From Streptomyces sp. NBC_00483 (GTDB lineage Bacteria; Actinomycetota; Actinomycetes; Streptomycetales; Streptomycetaceae): 64,000 bases of DNA. The notes below the pieces were generated by a model. The model was not told where the DNA came from. It searched no databases and saw only the letters and a list, made by a program, of their open reading frames with translations. Where the stretch lies: contig NZ_CP107880.1 of NCBI RefSeq assembly GCF_036013745.1, positions 1,736,001 through 1,800,000 on the forward strand. Direction: 5' to 3'. Positions 1-9,150 of the stretch are shown piece by piece. The position numbers and the translations under genes were made by a program. How positions within the stretch are numbered: position 1 is the stretch's first letter; each line of letters starts with the position of its first letter.

Positions 1-124
1 CACGCAGAACGGCTACTGGTGGCTGATCTTCCCGCCGGGCATCGCGATCGTCCTGGTCGTCGCCGCGTTCAACTTCATCGGCGACGGGCTGCGCGACGCG
101 TTCGAAGTACGGCTGCGCAAGTAG
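1..124 (+). CDS. Peptide ABC transporter permease, C-terminal end only
   Basis: Only the last 40 codons are present, read from base 2 to a TAG at 122-124. The translation contains a hydrophobic stretch (PPGIAIVLVVAAFNFIGDGL) followed by the GDGLRDAF ending that closes DppC/OppC-type inner-membrane permeases. Such permeases form the channel of dipeptide/oligopeptide importers together with a DppB partner and DppD/DppF ATPases. The next gene downstream, 76 bases away on the same strand, is a fused DppD-DppF ATPase, so the transporter assignment is supported by context as well as by the terminal motif. The substrate cannot be told from this fragment. Confidence 0.85.
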   Translation, partial: TQNGYWWLIFPPGIAIVLVVAAFNFIGDGLRDAFEVRLRK

Positions 125-200
125 CGCTCACGTCGGAGGACCGCTGCGCGACCAGCGGTCACGTGGGATCAGGCAACGCAAGGGATCTAGGAAAGCTGAC

Positions 201-2240
201 ATGACCGAGCCTCTGCTCAGGATCGACGACCTGCGCGTCGACATCTCCACGCGCGACCGCACCGTCCACGCCCTCGACGGCGTCTCGCTCGAACTGGCGC
301 CGGGCGACGCACTCGGCATCGTCGGCGAGTCCGGCTGCGGAAAGACCATGACGGCGCTCAGCGTCCTCGGTCTGCTGCCGTCTGGCGGCGAGGTGACCGG
401 CGGACGCATCATGTTCGACGGGCAGGACCTGGCGACGGCGCCCGCGCCTGTCCTCCAGGACGTGCGCGGCAACACCATCGGCATGGTGTTCCAGGACCCG
501 CTGACCTCCCTGAACCCGACGATGACGATCGGCGCGCAGGTCGCGGAGCCGCTGCTGCTGCACCGGGACGTGTCCAAGAAGGAGGCGTGGGCGCGCGCCG
601 AGGAGACGCTGCGGCTTGTCGGTATGCCGCAGCCGGCCGAGCGGATGAAGGCGTATCCGCACCAGTTGTCCGGCGGCATGCGCCAGCGCGTGGCCATCGC
701 CATGGCGCTGGTCTGCGAGCCGAAGCTGCTGATCGCGGACGAGCCGACGACGGCGCTCGACGTGACGACGCAGCACCAGATCCTGGAGCTCATCGACGAC
801 CTGCGCGAGCGGCTCGGCATGGCGATGATCCTGGTCACACACGACCTCGGCGTCATCGCGAACCGGGTCGACCGGGTGGCCGTGATGTACGCGGGCCAGG
901 TGGCGGAGCAGTCCGATGTACGCGGCCTGTTCGCCCGCCCCCGGCACCGTTACACGGAGGCGCTGTTCGCGGCGCTGCCCGAGCGCGCGGCGGACAACGA
1001 GACGGAGCTGCACACCATCCCCGGCCTGCCGCCGAGCCTGACGGTGCGGCCCACGGGGTGCCGGTTCGCGCCGCGCTGTCTGTTCGCGACGGACGACTGC
1101 CGAACCCTTGAGCCGTTCCTGGAGGAGGACGAGGTGCAGGGCGCGGAGCACCGGTTCGCGTGCTTCCACCCGGTGCCGACGGCGGCGGACGCCGCCTCCC
1201 CGGACGAGGTGGTGACACCCACGCCGATCCCTGCGCAGGACGCGTCCACCTCCGATGTGCTGGTCGAACTCGACGCGCTGGTCAAGGAGTTCCCCCTCAA
1301 GGGCGGCCCGTTCTCGCGCAGTCGCGGCACGGTCAGCGCGGTCGGCGGGGTGTCGCTGAGCATCCGCAAGGGCGAGACGTTCGGCATGGTCGGCGAGTCG
1401 GGCTGCGGCAAGACGACGCTCGGCCGGATCGTGGCGGGCCTGGAGGAGCCGACGGCGGGTTCCGTACGGTTCGAGGGCCGGGACCGCGCTTCGCTGTCGC
1501 GCTCGGAACGCCGGGCGCACCGCCGCGACGTCCAGCTGATGTTCCAGGACTCGACGGCGGCGATGGACCCGCGGATGCGGGTCGGCGAGATCCTGCGCGA
1601 GCCGCTCGTCATCCAGGGCGTCGGCGACAAGGCCGAACAGGAGAAGCTGATCGGCGAACTCCTCGACGCGGTGGGCCTGCCGCGCGGTGCGGTGCACCGC
1701 TACCCGCACGAGTTCTCCGGAGGCCAGCGTCAACGCCTGGGCCTGGCGCGGGCGTTGACGCTCTCCCCCGACCTGGTGGTGGCGGACGAACCGGTGTCGG
1801 CGCTCGACGTGTCGGTCCAGGCGCAGATCCTGAACCTGATGCGGGAGCTTCAGCGCGAACGCGGCCTCACCTACCTCTTCATCTCGCACGACCTCGCGGT
1901 GGTCCGCTACCTCGCGGACACGGTCGGCGTGATGTACCTGGGCAAGCTGGTGGAGGTGGGCCCCGCCGAGCAGGTCTACTCGCACCCGCTCCACCCCTAC
2001 ACACGCGGCCTGCTCGACACGGTGAACGTGCCGGACCCCGAGGCGACCGTCGCCTCCGGGTCCCCGCTCACGGGCGAGACGCCGTCGGCGGCGAAGCCCC
2101 CGTCGGGCTGCCGGTTCCGTACGCGCTGCCCGATCGCGCAGGACGTCTGCGCGACGACGGAGCCGCCGGAGTCGACACCGAACTCGGCGGGCCACCGGGT
2201 CGCGTGCCACTTCCCGCTGGCGGTGCCTTCGCCGGCTTGA
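201..2240 (+). CDS. Fused double-ATPase subunit (DppD-DppF type) of a peptide ABC importer
   Basis: A 679-residue cytoplasmic ATPase that powers uptake of peptides or a related nickel/opine-type substrate. Two complete ABC cassettes lie in tandem. Cassette 1 has Walker A GESGCGKT at about residues 42-49, signature LSGGMRQR at 156-163 and Walker B LLIADEP at 176. Cassette 2 has Walker A at about 398, signature FSGGQRQR at 505 and LVVADEP at 525. Each ends in the Cys-containing oligopeptide-transporter C-terminal motif (CRFAPRC and CRFRTRC). DppD and DppF are usually separate proteins of about 320 residues, so this is a fusion, common in actinobacteria. The ATG is preceded by an AGGAAAG ribosome site. 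It follows the permease in what looks like one operon. Confidence 0.95.
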   Translation: MTEPLLRIDDLRVDISTRDRTVHALDGVSLELAPGDALGIVGESGCGKTMTALSVLGLLPSGGEVTGGRIMFDGQDLATAPAPVLQDVRGNTIGMVFQDPLTSLNPTMTIGAQVAEPLLLHRDVSKKEAWARAEETLRLVGMPQPAERMKAYPHQLSGGMRQRVAIAMALVCEPKLLIADEPTTALDVTTQHQILELIDDLRERLGMAMILVTHDLGVIANRVDRVAVMYAGQVAEQSDVRGLFARPRHRYTEALFAALPERAADNETELHTIPGLPPSLTVRPTGCRFAPRCLFATDDCRTLEPFLEEDEVQGAEHRFACFHPVPTAADAASPDEVVTPTPIPAQDASTSDVLVELDALVKEFPLKGGPFSRSRGTVSAVGGVSLSIRKGETFGMVGESGCGKTTLGRIVAGLEEPTAGSVRFEGRDRASLSRSERRAHRRDVQLMFQDSTAAMDPRMRVGEILREPLVIQGVGDKAEQEKLIGELLDAVGLPRGAVHRYPHEFSGGQRQRLGLARALTLSPDLVVADEPVSALDVSVQAQILNLMRELQRERGLTYLFISHDLAVVRYLADTVGVMYLGKLVEVGPAEQVYSHPLHPYTRGLLDTVNVPDPEATVASGSPLTGETPSAAKPPSGCRFRTRCPIAQDVCATTEPPESTPNSAGHRVACHFPLAVPSPA

Positions 2241-2353
2241 CTGGCGGTGCCGACACCGGCCTGACCTGCGGCAATGTCCGGTACGGGGCCATTGTCAGTG
2301 GCGGGGTGCAGACTGACCGATACCTGGAGACAACGACGTTTCGGAGGTTCGGC

Positions 2354-3442
2354 ATGACTGACGTACTGCTGGCAGTGGGCACCCGCAAGGGCCTCTTTCT
2401 GGGCCGCAAGCGCGACGGCGGCCCGTTCGAGTTCGACGAGAGCCCGTACTTCAACGCACAGGCGATGTACTCGGTCGCCATCGACACCCGCGGGGAGCGA
2501 CCACGGCTCCTCGCGGGCGGCGACAGCACACACTTCGGGCCGTCCGTCTTCCACTCGGACGACCTGGGCCGCACCTGGACCGAACCGCCCGCGCCCGCCG
2601 TCAAGTTCCCCGATTTCACCGGGACTTCGCTGGAGCGGGTGTGGCAGCTGCACCCGTCGGCCTCGGAGCCGGACGTGGTGTTCGCGGGCACGGAACCGGC
2701 GGCGTTGTACCGCTCGGAGGACCGGGGCGAGACGTTCGAGCTGTGCCGCCCGCTGTGGGAGCACCCGACGCGTTCGCAGTGGGTGCCGGGTGGCGGCGGA
2801 GAGGGCCTGCACACGATCCTGACGGACGAGCGGGACCCCGGCGCGGTGACGGTGGCGGTGTCCACGGCCGGCGTCTTCCGTACGACGGACGGCGGCGCGA
2901 GCTGGGACCCGGCGAACAACGGAGTGGCCGCGGTCTTCCTGCCCGACCCGAACCCCGAGTTCGGCCAGTGCGTGCACAAGGTGACGCGGGACGCCGTCGA
3001 CCCCGACCGCCTCTACCTCCAGAACCACTGGGGCGTGTACCGCAGCGACGACGGCGGCGGAAAGTGGCTCGACATCGGCGAGGGCCTCCCCTCGACCTTC
3101 GGCTTCGCCGCGGCCGCGCACCCGCACCGGGGCGACACGGCGTACATCTTCCCCATCACGGCGGACATCGACCGCGTCCCCGCCGACCACCGCTGTCGCG
3201 TCTACCGCACGCAGGACGCCGGCACCACTTGGGAACCCCTCACTCACGGCCTCCCGTCGAACGACCACTACGGCACGGTCCTGCGCGACGCCCTGTGCAC
3301 GGACGACAACGACCCGGCGGGCGTCTACTTCGGCAACCGCAACGGCGAGGTGTACGCGTCCCCGGACGACGGCGACACCTGGAAGCGGGTGGCGTCGCAT
3401 CTGCCGGATGTGTTGTGTGTGCGGGCGGCTGTGGTGGGGTGA
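2354..3442 (+). CDS. Asp-box (BNR-like) beta-propeller protein
   Basis: A 362-residue protein without a signal peptide. It carries about six Asp-box motifs of the SxDxGxTW type: HSDDLGRTW, RSEDRGETF, TTDGGASW, RSDDGGGKW, RTQDAGTTW and SPDDGDTW. These are the blade turns of sialidase-like and VPS10-like beta-propellers. Annotated relatives are often called exo-alpha-sialidase or WD40/YVTN/BNR repeat proteins, but I do not see the arginine-triad context that would prove a sialidase, and the enzyme activity is unknown. The ATG at 2354 follows GGAGG; longer in-frame upstream readings lack Streptomyces codon use and overlap the ATPase gene. It lies 113 bases after the ABC ATPase on the same strand, but a functional link is uncertain. 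Confidence 0.8.
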   Translation: MTDVLLAVGTRKGLFLGRKRDGGPFEFDESPYFNAQAMYSVAIDTRGERPRLLAGGDSTHFGPSVFHSDDLGRTWTEPPAPAVKFPDFTGTSLERVWQLHPSASEPDVVFAGTEPAALYRSEDRGETFELCRPLWEHPTRSQWVPGGGGEGLHTILTDERDPGAVTVAVSTAGVFRTTDGGASWDPANNGVAAVFLPDPNPEFGQCVHKVTRDAVDPDRLYLQNHWGVYRSDDGGGKWLDIGEGLPSTFGFAAAAHPHRGDTAYIFPITADIDRVPADHRCRVYRTQDAGTTWEPLTHGLPSNDHYGTVLRDALCTDDNDPAGVYFGNRNGEVYASPDDGDTWKRVASHLPDVLCVRAAVVG

Positions 3443-3482
3443 CGGCCGCCCGGGGGCGCGGTCACGGGGCTCCGCCCCGGGC

Positions 3483-3516
3483 CCCGCTCCTCAATCGCCG
3501 GAGGGGCTTGAATTTG
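3483..3516. repeat. Dispersed short element containing CTCAATCGCCGG
   Basis: The stretch CTCCTCAATCGCCGGAGGGG followed by CTTGAA sits between two convergent genes. Nearly the same words recur at 17245-17271 (CCTCAATCGCCGGACGGG, then CTTGAT). I recognise this as a family of short dispersed intergenic sequences common in Streptomyces genomes. Here it also supplies the TGA stop and last codons (SPSGD) of the minus-strand oxidoreductase gene. Confidence 0.6.
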
Positions 3517-4411
3517 CCAGCAAGCGCTGTAGGTAGAGACCCCTTTGCGCGTTCAGTTCGCTGGACCGTCCCAGCCGAACGGCCTCCGCGAACTCCCGTC
3601 GCAGGATCGGCCAGCACTCCTCGTGGTCGATCTCGGCCGTGTCGTAGGTCAACTCGGGGCCCGGGCCGAAGAGTTCGACTCGGGTGAGGGCGCGGTCACG
3701 CGCGACGCTGCCGGACAGGGACGCCTGGCTCACCGCGCCGTTCTCGTGTTCGCAGGTCAGTTCCAGCCAGCGGCGGGAGTCGCCGGTGGCACGGATGGAG
3801 GCGATCGGGCCCACCGCCGCGTCGAGGAGGTCGAGGAGGTGCGGGCCCAGGTCGTAGAGGGCGCCGTGTTCCAGGCGCCAGGACGTGGCGAAGTCGCCGC
3901 CCAGGAAGGCTCCGTGGAGGTAGCAGGAGCGGGCGCCCGTCACCGACATCCCCTGCGCCTGCTCGATGAAAGCGCGCGTCGTCGGGTGGTAGCGCTTCGT
4001 CAGGACGAGCTGGGACACCACGCCCGCTTCGTCGATGGCGTCCACCATGCGTTCGGCCGATGCAAGGTCCAGGGCGAGGGGCTTCTCCAGGAGCAGTGCC
4101 TTGCCTGCCTTTGCCGCCCTCGGCGCCAACTCCGCCTGCACGGACGGCGGTACGGCGAAGGCGACCGCCTCGCAGGTGTCGAGGAGTTCGTCGAAGCTGC
4201 CCGCCACCGCCGCGCCATAGGGTTCGGCCGTCGCGCGGGCCGCGTCCGTGCGGCGGGCCCAGACGGCGGTGAGCCGGGTCTCGGGGCCCGCGGCGAGCAT
4301 GCGGGCGTGCATGGTGCGGGCCCAGGGACCGGCGCCGACGAGTGCGACCCGGACGGGGTCGTGGGGCCATGCGGCGTTGTCTGTCACTGCGTTCCTTGAG
4401 GTGCTTGTCAT
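3491..4411 (-). CDS. Gfo/Idh/MocA family NAD(P)-dependent sugar oxidoreductase
   Basis: A 306-residue cytoplasmic dehydrogenase. Residues 20-40 form an N-terminal Rossmann motif (VRVALVGAGPWARTMHARML). The family hallmark EKP appears as LLLEKPLALD at about residue 105, and the C-terminal half resembles the alpha/beta substrate domain. Enzymes of this family oxidise or reduce sugars and inositols, often at a ring hydroxyl. The ATG overlaps the stop of the ROK regulator gene by the 4-bp ATGA, so the two are translationally coupled and the gene is the last of the ABC-transporter operon on this strand. The C-terminal residues SPSGD are encoded by a dispersed repeat, suggesting the stop was supplied by that element. 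Confidence 0.88.
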   Translation of the reverse strand: MTSTSRNAVTDNAAWPHDPVRVALVGAGPWARTMHARMLAAGPETRLTAVWARRTDAARATAEPYGAAVAGSFDELLDTCEAVAFAVPPSVQAELAPRAAKAGKALLLEKPLALDLASAERMVDAIDEAGVVSQLVLTKRYHPTTRAFIEQAQGMSVTGARSCYLHGAFLGGDFATSWRLEHGALYDLGPHLLDLLDAAVGPIASIRATGDSRRWLELTCEHENGAVSQASLSGSVARDRALTRVELFGPGPELTYDTAEIDHEECWPILRREFAEAVRLGRSSELNAQRGLYLQRLLANSSPSGD

Positions 4412-5640
4412 GCTTGTGCGTCGGCAGATTCGGCGAGCGCGCGCAGGCGGGCGTCCGCGCGTTCGGGGGCGTAGAGGACGTCGACGACCATCGCCGCCGC
4501 GCCGATCAGGCCCGCGTGGTCGCCGAGTCGGGAGGTGACGACGTCGAGGTGGGCGGTGGTGCGGGGCATCGCGCGCTGGTAGAGGAGTTCGCGCACGCCG
4601 GTGAGGAAGGGGATGCCCGCCAGGTCGCCGGCGAGCATCAGGACGCCGGGGTTGAGGAGGGTCACGACCGTGACCAGGACCTCGCCTGCGCGCTGCCCCG
4701 CCGCCCGGGCGAGGCGGACCGCGTCGGGGTTCCCCTGTTCAAGGAGTGCCTTGACGTCGGTACCGGTGGACACCTCCATGCCCTGGTTGGAGAGGTCCTT
4801 GGCGAGCGCGCGGCCGCTGGCCACCGCCGCCAGGCAGCCGTAGGACCCGCACATGCACAGGGCGTCGGGCTTGTCGTGGAGACGGATGTGGCCGATGTCG
4901 CCCGCTCCGCCGTCGATGCCGCGGAAGATCTCGTTGTTGACGACGACGCCCGCGCCGATGCCGGTGGAGACCTTGATGAGGACGAAGGCCGAGCAGTCGG
5001 GGTGGCCCGCTTGCTGTTCGGCCAGGGCCATCAGGTTGGCGTCGTTGTCGACGAAGACCGGGATCGGCCGGCCGCCCGTCGTGTCCTCCATCGAGGCGCC
5101 GACATGCTCGGCGTACGCCTCCTGCATGCGTTCCCTGATCGGGAAGCGGTCCCAGCCCGGCATGATCGGCGGCTGGACGACCTGTCCCGTCTCCCAGTCC
5201 ACCGGGCCGGGGACCGACAGGCCGATGCCGCAGACCCGCTCGGCCGGGGTGCCTGAGGTGGCGAGCAGCTCCGGGAAGCAGCGGGCCAGCCCGTCGAGCA
5301 CCCGGTCGGGGCCGTCGCCGATGTCGAGGTCGACGGTCCGCTCCGCGAGGACCGTGCCCCCGAGGTCGAGCACGGCCACGCGCGCGTACCGGGTCTCCAG
5401 GTCCACCGCGAGGACGGCGGCGTGGCCGGGGTCGAAGACGATGCGGTGCGAGGGCCGCCCGCCGGTGGACGTGCCGGTGTCCTGGCGCAGCCAGCCCGCC
5501 CGGTCGAGTTCGTCGAGGCGGAGCCCCACCGTGGAGCGGGACATGCCGGTCGCGCGTTGCAGGTCGGCGCGGGTGTTGGCCTGGCCGCCGCGGATCAGCT
5601 GCAACAGCCGGCCCGCGCTCGTCGCGCTGGGCGTGCTCAT
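4408..5640 (-). CDS. ROK family transcriptional regulator
   Basis: A 410-residue repressor-type protein. The first 70 residues form a winged helix-turn-helix (QANTRADLQRATGMSRSTVG), followed by a ROK sugar-kinase-like domain. It has the GAGVVVNNEIFRG and GGAGDIGH segments and the zinc-binding cysteine motif CMCGSYGCLAAVASG, in which the usual final Glu is Ala. ROK regulators such as NagC and XylR bind sugars and control their uptake genes. The ATG at 5640 is chosen because a GGGGAAGAAG ribosome site lies just upstream. It is the third gene after two sugar permeases, so it probably controls this locus, likely through the divergent control region at 9092-9221. Confidence 0.9.
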   Translation of the reverse strand: MSTPSATSAGRLLQLIRGGQANTRADLQRATGMSRSTVGLRLDELDRAGWLRQDTGTSTGGRPSHRIVFDPGHAAVLAVDLETRYARVAVLDLGGTVLAERTVDLDIGDGPDRVLDGLARCFPELLATSGTPAERVCGIGLSVPGPVDWETGQVVQPPIMPGWDRFPIRERMQEAYAEHVGASMEDTTGGRPIPVFVDNDANLMALAEQQAGHPDCSAFVLIKVSTGIGAGVVVNNEIFRGIDGGAGDIGHIRLHDKPDALCMCGSYGCLAAVASGRALAKDLSNQGMEVSTGTDVKALLEQGNPDAVRLARAAGQRAGEVLVTVVTLLNPGVLMLAGDLAGIPFLTGVRELLYQRAMPRTTAHLDVVTSRLGDHAGLIGAAAMVVDVLYAPERADARLRALAESADAQA

Positions 5641-5678
5641 CGTCTTCTTCCCCCTGTTCACCGGGTCGTTCCCCCCGG

Positions 5679-6581
5679 TCAGCTCTTGTCCGCGCCGGCG
5701 GTCAGACCCTCGGTCAGCAGGCGTTCCGCGGCGAAGAACAGGATTACCACGGGGATCGTCAGGACCACGGACCCGGCCATGAGCACCGTCTTGGACACCT
5801 CGATGCCGTTCGACAGCTGGGCGAGGCCGAGCGACACCGTCCACTTGCCGGGGTCGGCGGCCAGGAAGAGGAGCGCGAAGAGGAATTCGTTCCACGCGAT
5901 CATCAGCACGTAGAGGCCGGTAGCCATCAACGACGGGAGGGCCAGCGGGAGGATGACCTTCCGGACCGTCTGCAGGCGGCTGCAGCCGTCGAGCGCCGCC
6001 GCCTCCTCGATCGAGTACGGGATGGTGACCAGGTAGTTCTTGAGCATGTAGATCGCGACCGGGACCGTCTGCGCCACGTAGACGATCGCCAGGCCCACGA
6101 GGCTCGACGACAGGCCGATCTTCGCGAACATCACGAACAGCGGCACCGCGAGCAGCGTCGACGGGAACATGTAGACCGCGAGAAACAGCGCGCTGACCTG
6201 GCGGTTGCCGAAGAACTTCAGGCGGCTGATGGCGTACGCGCCGGGGACGGCCGCGAGCAGGGTCAGCGCGACCGTGCCGAGGGACACCAGGGCGGAGTTC
6301 TTCAGGAGTTGGAGGAAGCCCTGGCCGCCGTCGTCGGTGGAGCGCAGCACCTCGGTGTACGTGTCGAGGGTGAACTGCTTGGCCGAGACCCACAGGGAGC
6401 CGGGGTCGAGCAGCAGTGCGTCGATCGGCTTCACCGACAGCAGCAGCATGTAGTAGAAGGGCACGATCGTGATCAGCGCGAGGAACGCGATGACCACCCA
6501 GCGTGCGACGCCGAAGAACCGCTCCTCGAACTGGGCGCGCGTCATGGCCGGCCTACCGGTACGCGTACTGGTACTGGTCAC
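5679..6581 (-). CDS. Carbohydrate ABC transporter permease (MalG type)
   Basis: A 300-residue inner-membrane permease with about six membrane helices. It has the binding-protein-dependent transport EAA loop near residues 190-205 (EEAAALDGCSRLQTVRKVIL) and a MalG-like C-terminus. It pairs with the MalF-type permease encoded immediately upstream. The GTG start at 6581 is preferred over the ATG at 6545 because a strong AGGAGGAG site precedes it and it gives a GTGA overlap with the upstream stop. No ATPase gene is in the locus, so it probably uses a shared MsiK-type ATPase, as is known for Streptomyces sugar importers. Confidence 0.9.
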   Translation of the reverse strand: MTSTSTRTGRPAMTRAQFEERFFGVARWVVIAFLALITIVPFYYMLLLSVKPIDALLLDPGSLWVSAKQFTLDTYTEVLRSTDDGGQGFLQLLKNSALVSLGTVALTLLAAVPGAYAISRLKFFGNRQVSALFLAVYMFPSTLLAVPLFVMFAKIGLSSSLVGLAIVYVAQTVPVAIYMLKNYLVTIPYSIEEAAALDGCSRLQTVRKVILPLALPSLMATGLYVLMIAWNEFLFALLFLAADPGKWTVSLGLAQLSNGIEVSKTVLMAGSVVLTIPVVILFFAAERLLTEGLTAGADKS

Positions 6582-7600
6582 GACTCCTCCTGGACCTTGT
6601 TGCCGAAGAACTTGAAGTACAGGCCCAGCAGGACCATGAGGGCGACGGCCAGGACGAGGGCCTGGGCGGCCGCCGCGCCGACGTCGTAGCGCGAGGTCAG
6701 GAAGTCGTAGACGCGCACGGCCGCGACGTCGGTACCGGCTCCGCCGCCGGTCAGCAGGTAGACGTCGTCGAACTTGTTGAACGTCATGATGAAGCGCAGC
6801 ACGCAGAGCAGCGCGATCACCGGCATCAGCTGCGGCAGCATGACGTGCCGGAAGCGCTGGGTGGGCGTGGCGCCGTCGACCTTCGCGGCTTCCTCCAGGC
6901 CGTCCGGGACCGCCTGGAGGCGGGCGAGGATGAAGAGGAAGGCGAAGGGGAAGTAGCGCCAGCACTCGAAGGCGATGACCGTGAGCAGGGCGAGCGGGAT
7001 GTCGAAGTGCAGGCCGAGCAGGTGGACTTCGTACTCGCGCGTGGACAGGAACGCGATGGGGTCGTCCCAGCCGAAGAGCTTCTGGCCCCACTCGTTGACG
7101 ATGCCGTACTGCGGGCTGAGCGCGACCTCCCACACGAACGCGACGGCCACGACCGGCGCCACGTACGGCAGCAGCATCGCGGCGCGCAGCAGGCCACGCC
7201 CCCGGAAGGGCTTGCGCAGGGCGAGCGCGGCGATCAGGCCGAGGGCGACGGAGCCGAAGGTGGCGCCGACGGTGTAGAGGAGCGTGGTGCCGAGGCTGGA
7301 CCAGAAGCCCGCGGAGTCGAAGACCTGCGAGAAGTTGCGCAGGCTCCAGTTGCCGAACAGGCCCATGCCCTGGATGTCGACGAGCTTGGCGCGCTGGAAG
7401 GCGAGCAGCACCGTCCACAGGATCGGCAGCACCACGACGACAAGGACGACGAGGAAAGTGGGGCTGACGAAGGCGAGGCCCGCCCGGTTGGTGCGGCGGC
7501 TCGCGGTCATGGGCCTGCGGGGGCGGCGGCCGCCGGACGGGGCCGGTGATCCGTCCGGCGGGTTGGTGCGCTGCTTCGCGCCGGTGGTGGCTGTAGTCAT
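6578..7600 (-). CDS. Carbohydrate ABC transporter permease (MalF type)
   Basis: A 340-residue inner-membrane permease with a basic, Pro-rich cytoplasmic N-terminus of about 35 residues and then six predicted helices starting at FVSPTFLVVLVVVVLPILWT. The EAA loop reads LEEAAKVDGATPTQRFRHVM. It forms the heterodimeric channel with the MalG-type protein, whose GTG overlaps this stop codon. The ATG at 7600 lacks a clear ribosome site. It lies 84 bases after the binding-protein gene, so the order is binding protein, permease, permease, ROK, Gfo/Idh in one operon. Confidence 0.9.
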   Translation of the reverse strand: MTTATTGAKQRTNPPDGSPAPSGGRRPRRPMTASRRTNRAGLAFVSPTFLVVLVVVVLPILWTVLLAFQRAKLVDIQGMGLFGNWSLRNFSQVFDSAGFWSSLGTTLLYTVGATFGSVALGLIAALALRKPFRGRGLLRAAMLLPYVAPVVAVAFVWEVALSPQYGIVNEWGQKLFGWDDPIAFLSTREYEVHLLGLHFDIPLALLTVIAFECWRYFPFAFLFILARLQAVPDGLEEAAKVDGATPTQRFRHVMLPQLMPVIALLCVLRFIMTFNKFDDVYLLTGGGAGTDVAAVRVYDFLTSRYDVGAAAAQALVLAVALMVLLGLYFKFFGNKVQEES

Positions 7601-7684
7601 GGGGAGGCTTTCGACGAGAAGGTCACGAGGGAAGGCGAGGAAGGGCCGGGGCGGGCCGCTGCTGCAGGGACTTCTGGCGGGCCG

Positions 7685-9091
7685 CTATTGCAGGGACTTC
7701 TTCAGGGCGGCCACCTCTTCCTCGGCCTCGCGCGAGGCCTCGCGGGGTGAGGTCTGGCCCGCGGTCATGGCGCCGATGGCCTTCGGCACCGGCAGTTCGC
7801 CGTTGGTGGCGCCGACCAGTGCGCCCTCGCCCTGCTCGATGCCCCAGCGGCGCAAGTCGCCGATGCCGTCGGCCAGTTGGTCGAGGACCTGCGGCGAGTA
7901 GACCTCGTCGAGGGGCTTGCGCTCGCCGACGCCGATCTTGCTGTGCCGCCAGGCGGCCATGTACTTCTCGGGCTCCGCGGCGGTGCCCCGGCGGACCGGG
8001 ATCTTGCCCTCGGGGGCCTGTCCGAACCAGGACTCGTAGCCGCTGCCCATCATGTACTCGATGAACTCGCGGGAGGCGTCCGTCTCGGCGGTCTTGGTGG
8101 TGACCCAGGACGTGATCTCGCCGAACTGTGCGGCCTTCTTCGCCTTCGCGCCCTTGAGCGCGGTGACGATGCCGGTGTTGTCGGCGAGGAACTGCTTGTC
8201 CTTGCCTTCGCACTGCGGGCAGCTCGGCAGGGCATCCTTGCGCAGGCCCGCCAGTTCGTCGAGGAGGAACGAGGACCAGATCATCATCGACGAGCGGCCC
8301 GCGAAGTAGGTGGCGCGCGTCGAGTCGACGGTCTGGGTGCCGGGGGCTCCGTACTCGCGCGCCAGCTGGTCGTAGGTGTGGAACGCCTTGACGCACTGCG
8401 GGGAGTCGAGGGTGACCTTGCCGTGGCCGTCGACGAGCTGGCAGTCGTTCGCGAGCGCGAGGCTCTCGAAGCTCTGCGAGGTGAAGACGTCCGAGGGGTC
8501 GGTGGCGGCGGAGACGCCGTCGTGGCCCTTGGTGGTGAGCTTCTTGGCGGCCGTGACGAGCTTGTTGTACGTGTCCGGCTTCTTGAGTCCCGCCTCGGCG
8601 AAGTCGTCCTTGCGGTAGACGAGGAGCTGCAGCCAGGCGTCGGAGGGGACGCCGAGGCTGACGTTGCCGTCGCTGGTGAGCTTGAGGGCGTTCTTGTCGA
8701 ACGTTCCCCGCCCCAGCTTCTTGACGATCTGCCGGGGTATGTCCGTGTTGAGCAGGCCGTTGCTGTACATCTGCCAGGTCTGGCCCATGGGGGCGGCGCC
8801 GATCACGTCGGGCAGATGGCCGGACGCCGCCGCGGACATGATGAGTTGGGGCATCTGCCCCTCGTCGACGCCGACGAGATGCACCTTGACGCCGGTCTTC
8901 TTCTCGAAGCCGTCGATGATCTTCTGCGTCGCCGCGACGCGGTCCGGGAGGTTCTCCTGGGACCACACGGTGATCTCACGGTCCGGTGTGCCCGGCCCTG
9001 TGCTGCTCGCGCAGCCGGTGAGCAGTCCTATGCCCAAGGCTGTCGTGGCGCCGACCGCGATCGCCTTCGACCGCCGCGTCCTGGTGCGCAT
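7685..9091 (-). CDS. Sugar-binding lipoprotein of an ABC importer
   Basis: A 468-residue extracellular solute-binding protein (family 1). The N-terminus (MRTRTRRSKAI, then a hydrophobic segment) ends in the lipobox LLTGC, so it is probably exported and lipid-anchored at about Cys 27. The mature part has the usual features of sugar-binding proteins, including the start EITVWSQENL and the aromatic clusters MYSNG and WSSFLLDEL. I chose the ATG at 9091; an in-frame ATG at 9103 is possible. It is the first gene of the minus-strand operon, with the promoter region shared with the divergent dehydrogenase gene. The ligand is unknown; nearby glycoside hydrolases suggest a glucoside or oligosaccharide. 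Confidence 0.9.
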   Translation of the reverse strand: MRTRTRRSKAIAVGATTALGIGLLTGCASSTGPGTPDREITVWSQENLPDRVAATQKIIDGFEKKTGVKVHLVGVDEGQMPQLIMSAAASGHLPDVIGAAPMGQTWQMYSNGLLNTDIPRQIVKKLGRGTFDKNALKLTSDGNVSLGVPSDAWLQLLVYRKDDFAEAGLKKPDTYNKLVTAAKKLTTKGHDGVSAATDPSDVFTSQSFESLALANDCQLVDGHGKVTLDSPQCVKAFHTYDQLAREYGAPGTQTVDSTRATYFAGRSSMMIWSSFLLDELAGLRKDALPSCPQCEGKDKQFLADNTGIVTALKGAKAKKAAQFGEITSWVTTKTAETDASREFIEYMMGSGYESWFGQAPEGKIPVRRGTAAEPEKYMAAWRHSKIGVGERKPLDEVYSPQVLDQLADGIGDLRRWGIEQGEGALVGATNGELPVPKAIGAMTAGQTSPREASREAEEEVAALKKSLQ

Positions 9092-9150
9092 TACCGTCCC
9101 CATCGCCGACTTACGTCTATCAAGCACGCATCTCAGCACTACTTTTGCCT

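Noticed and set aside
159..2210. Long minus-strand ORF of 683 codons opposite the double-ATPase gene
   Set aside because: Mirror ORF caused by high third-position GC; no domain in its translation, while the plus strand has two complete ABC cassettes.
1160..2353. Upstream extension of the Asp-box protein frame (760 codons in all)
   Set aside because: The extension runs out of frame through the ATPase gene and is Arg/Gly/Pro-rich noise; the ATG at 2354 has a ribosome site.
5641..7418. Long upstream readings of the ROK and MalG-type genes
   Set aside because: They overlap convincing upstream genes in other frames; internal starts with strong ribosome sites exist at 5640 and 6581.
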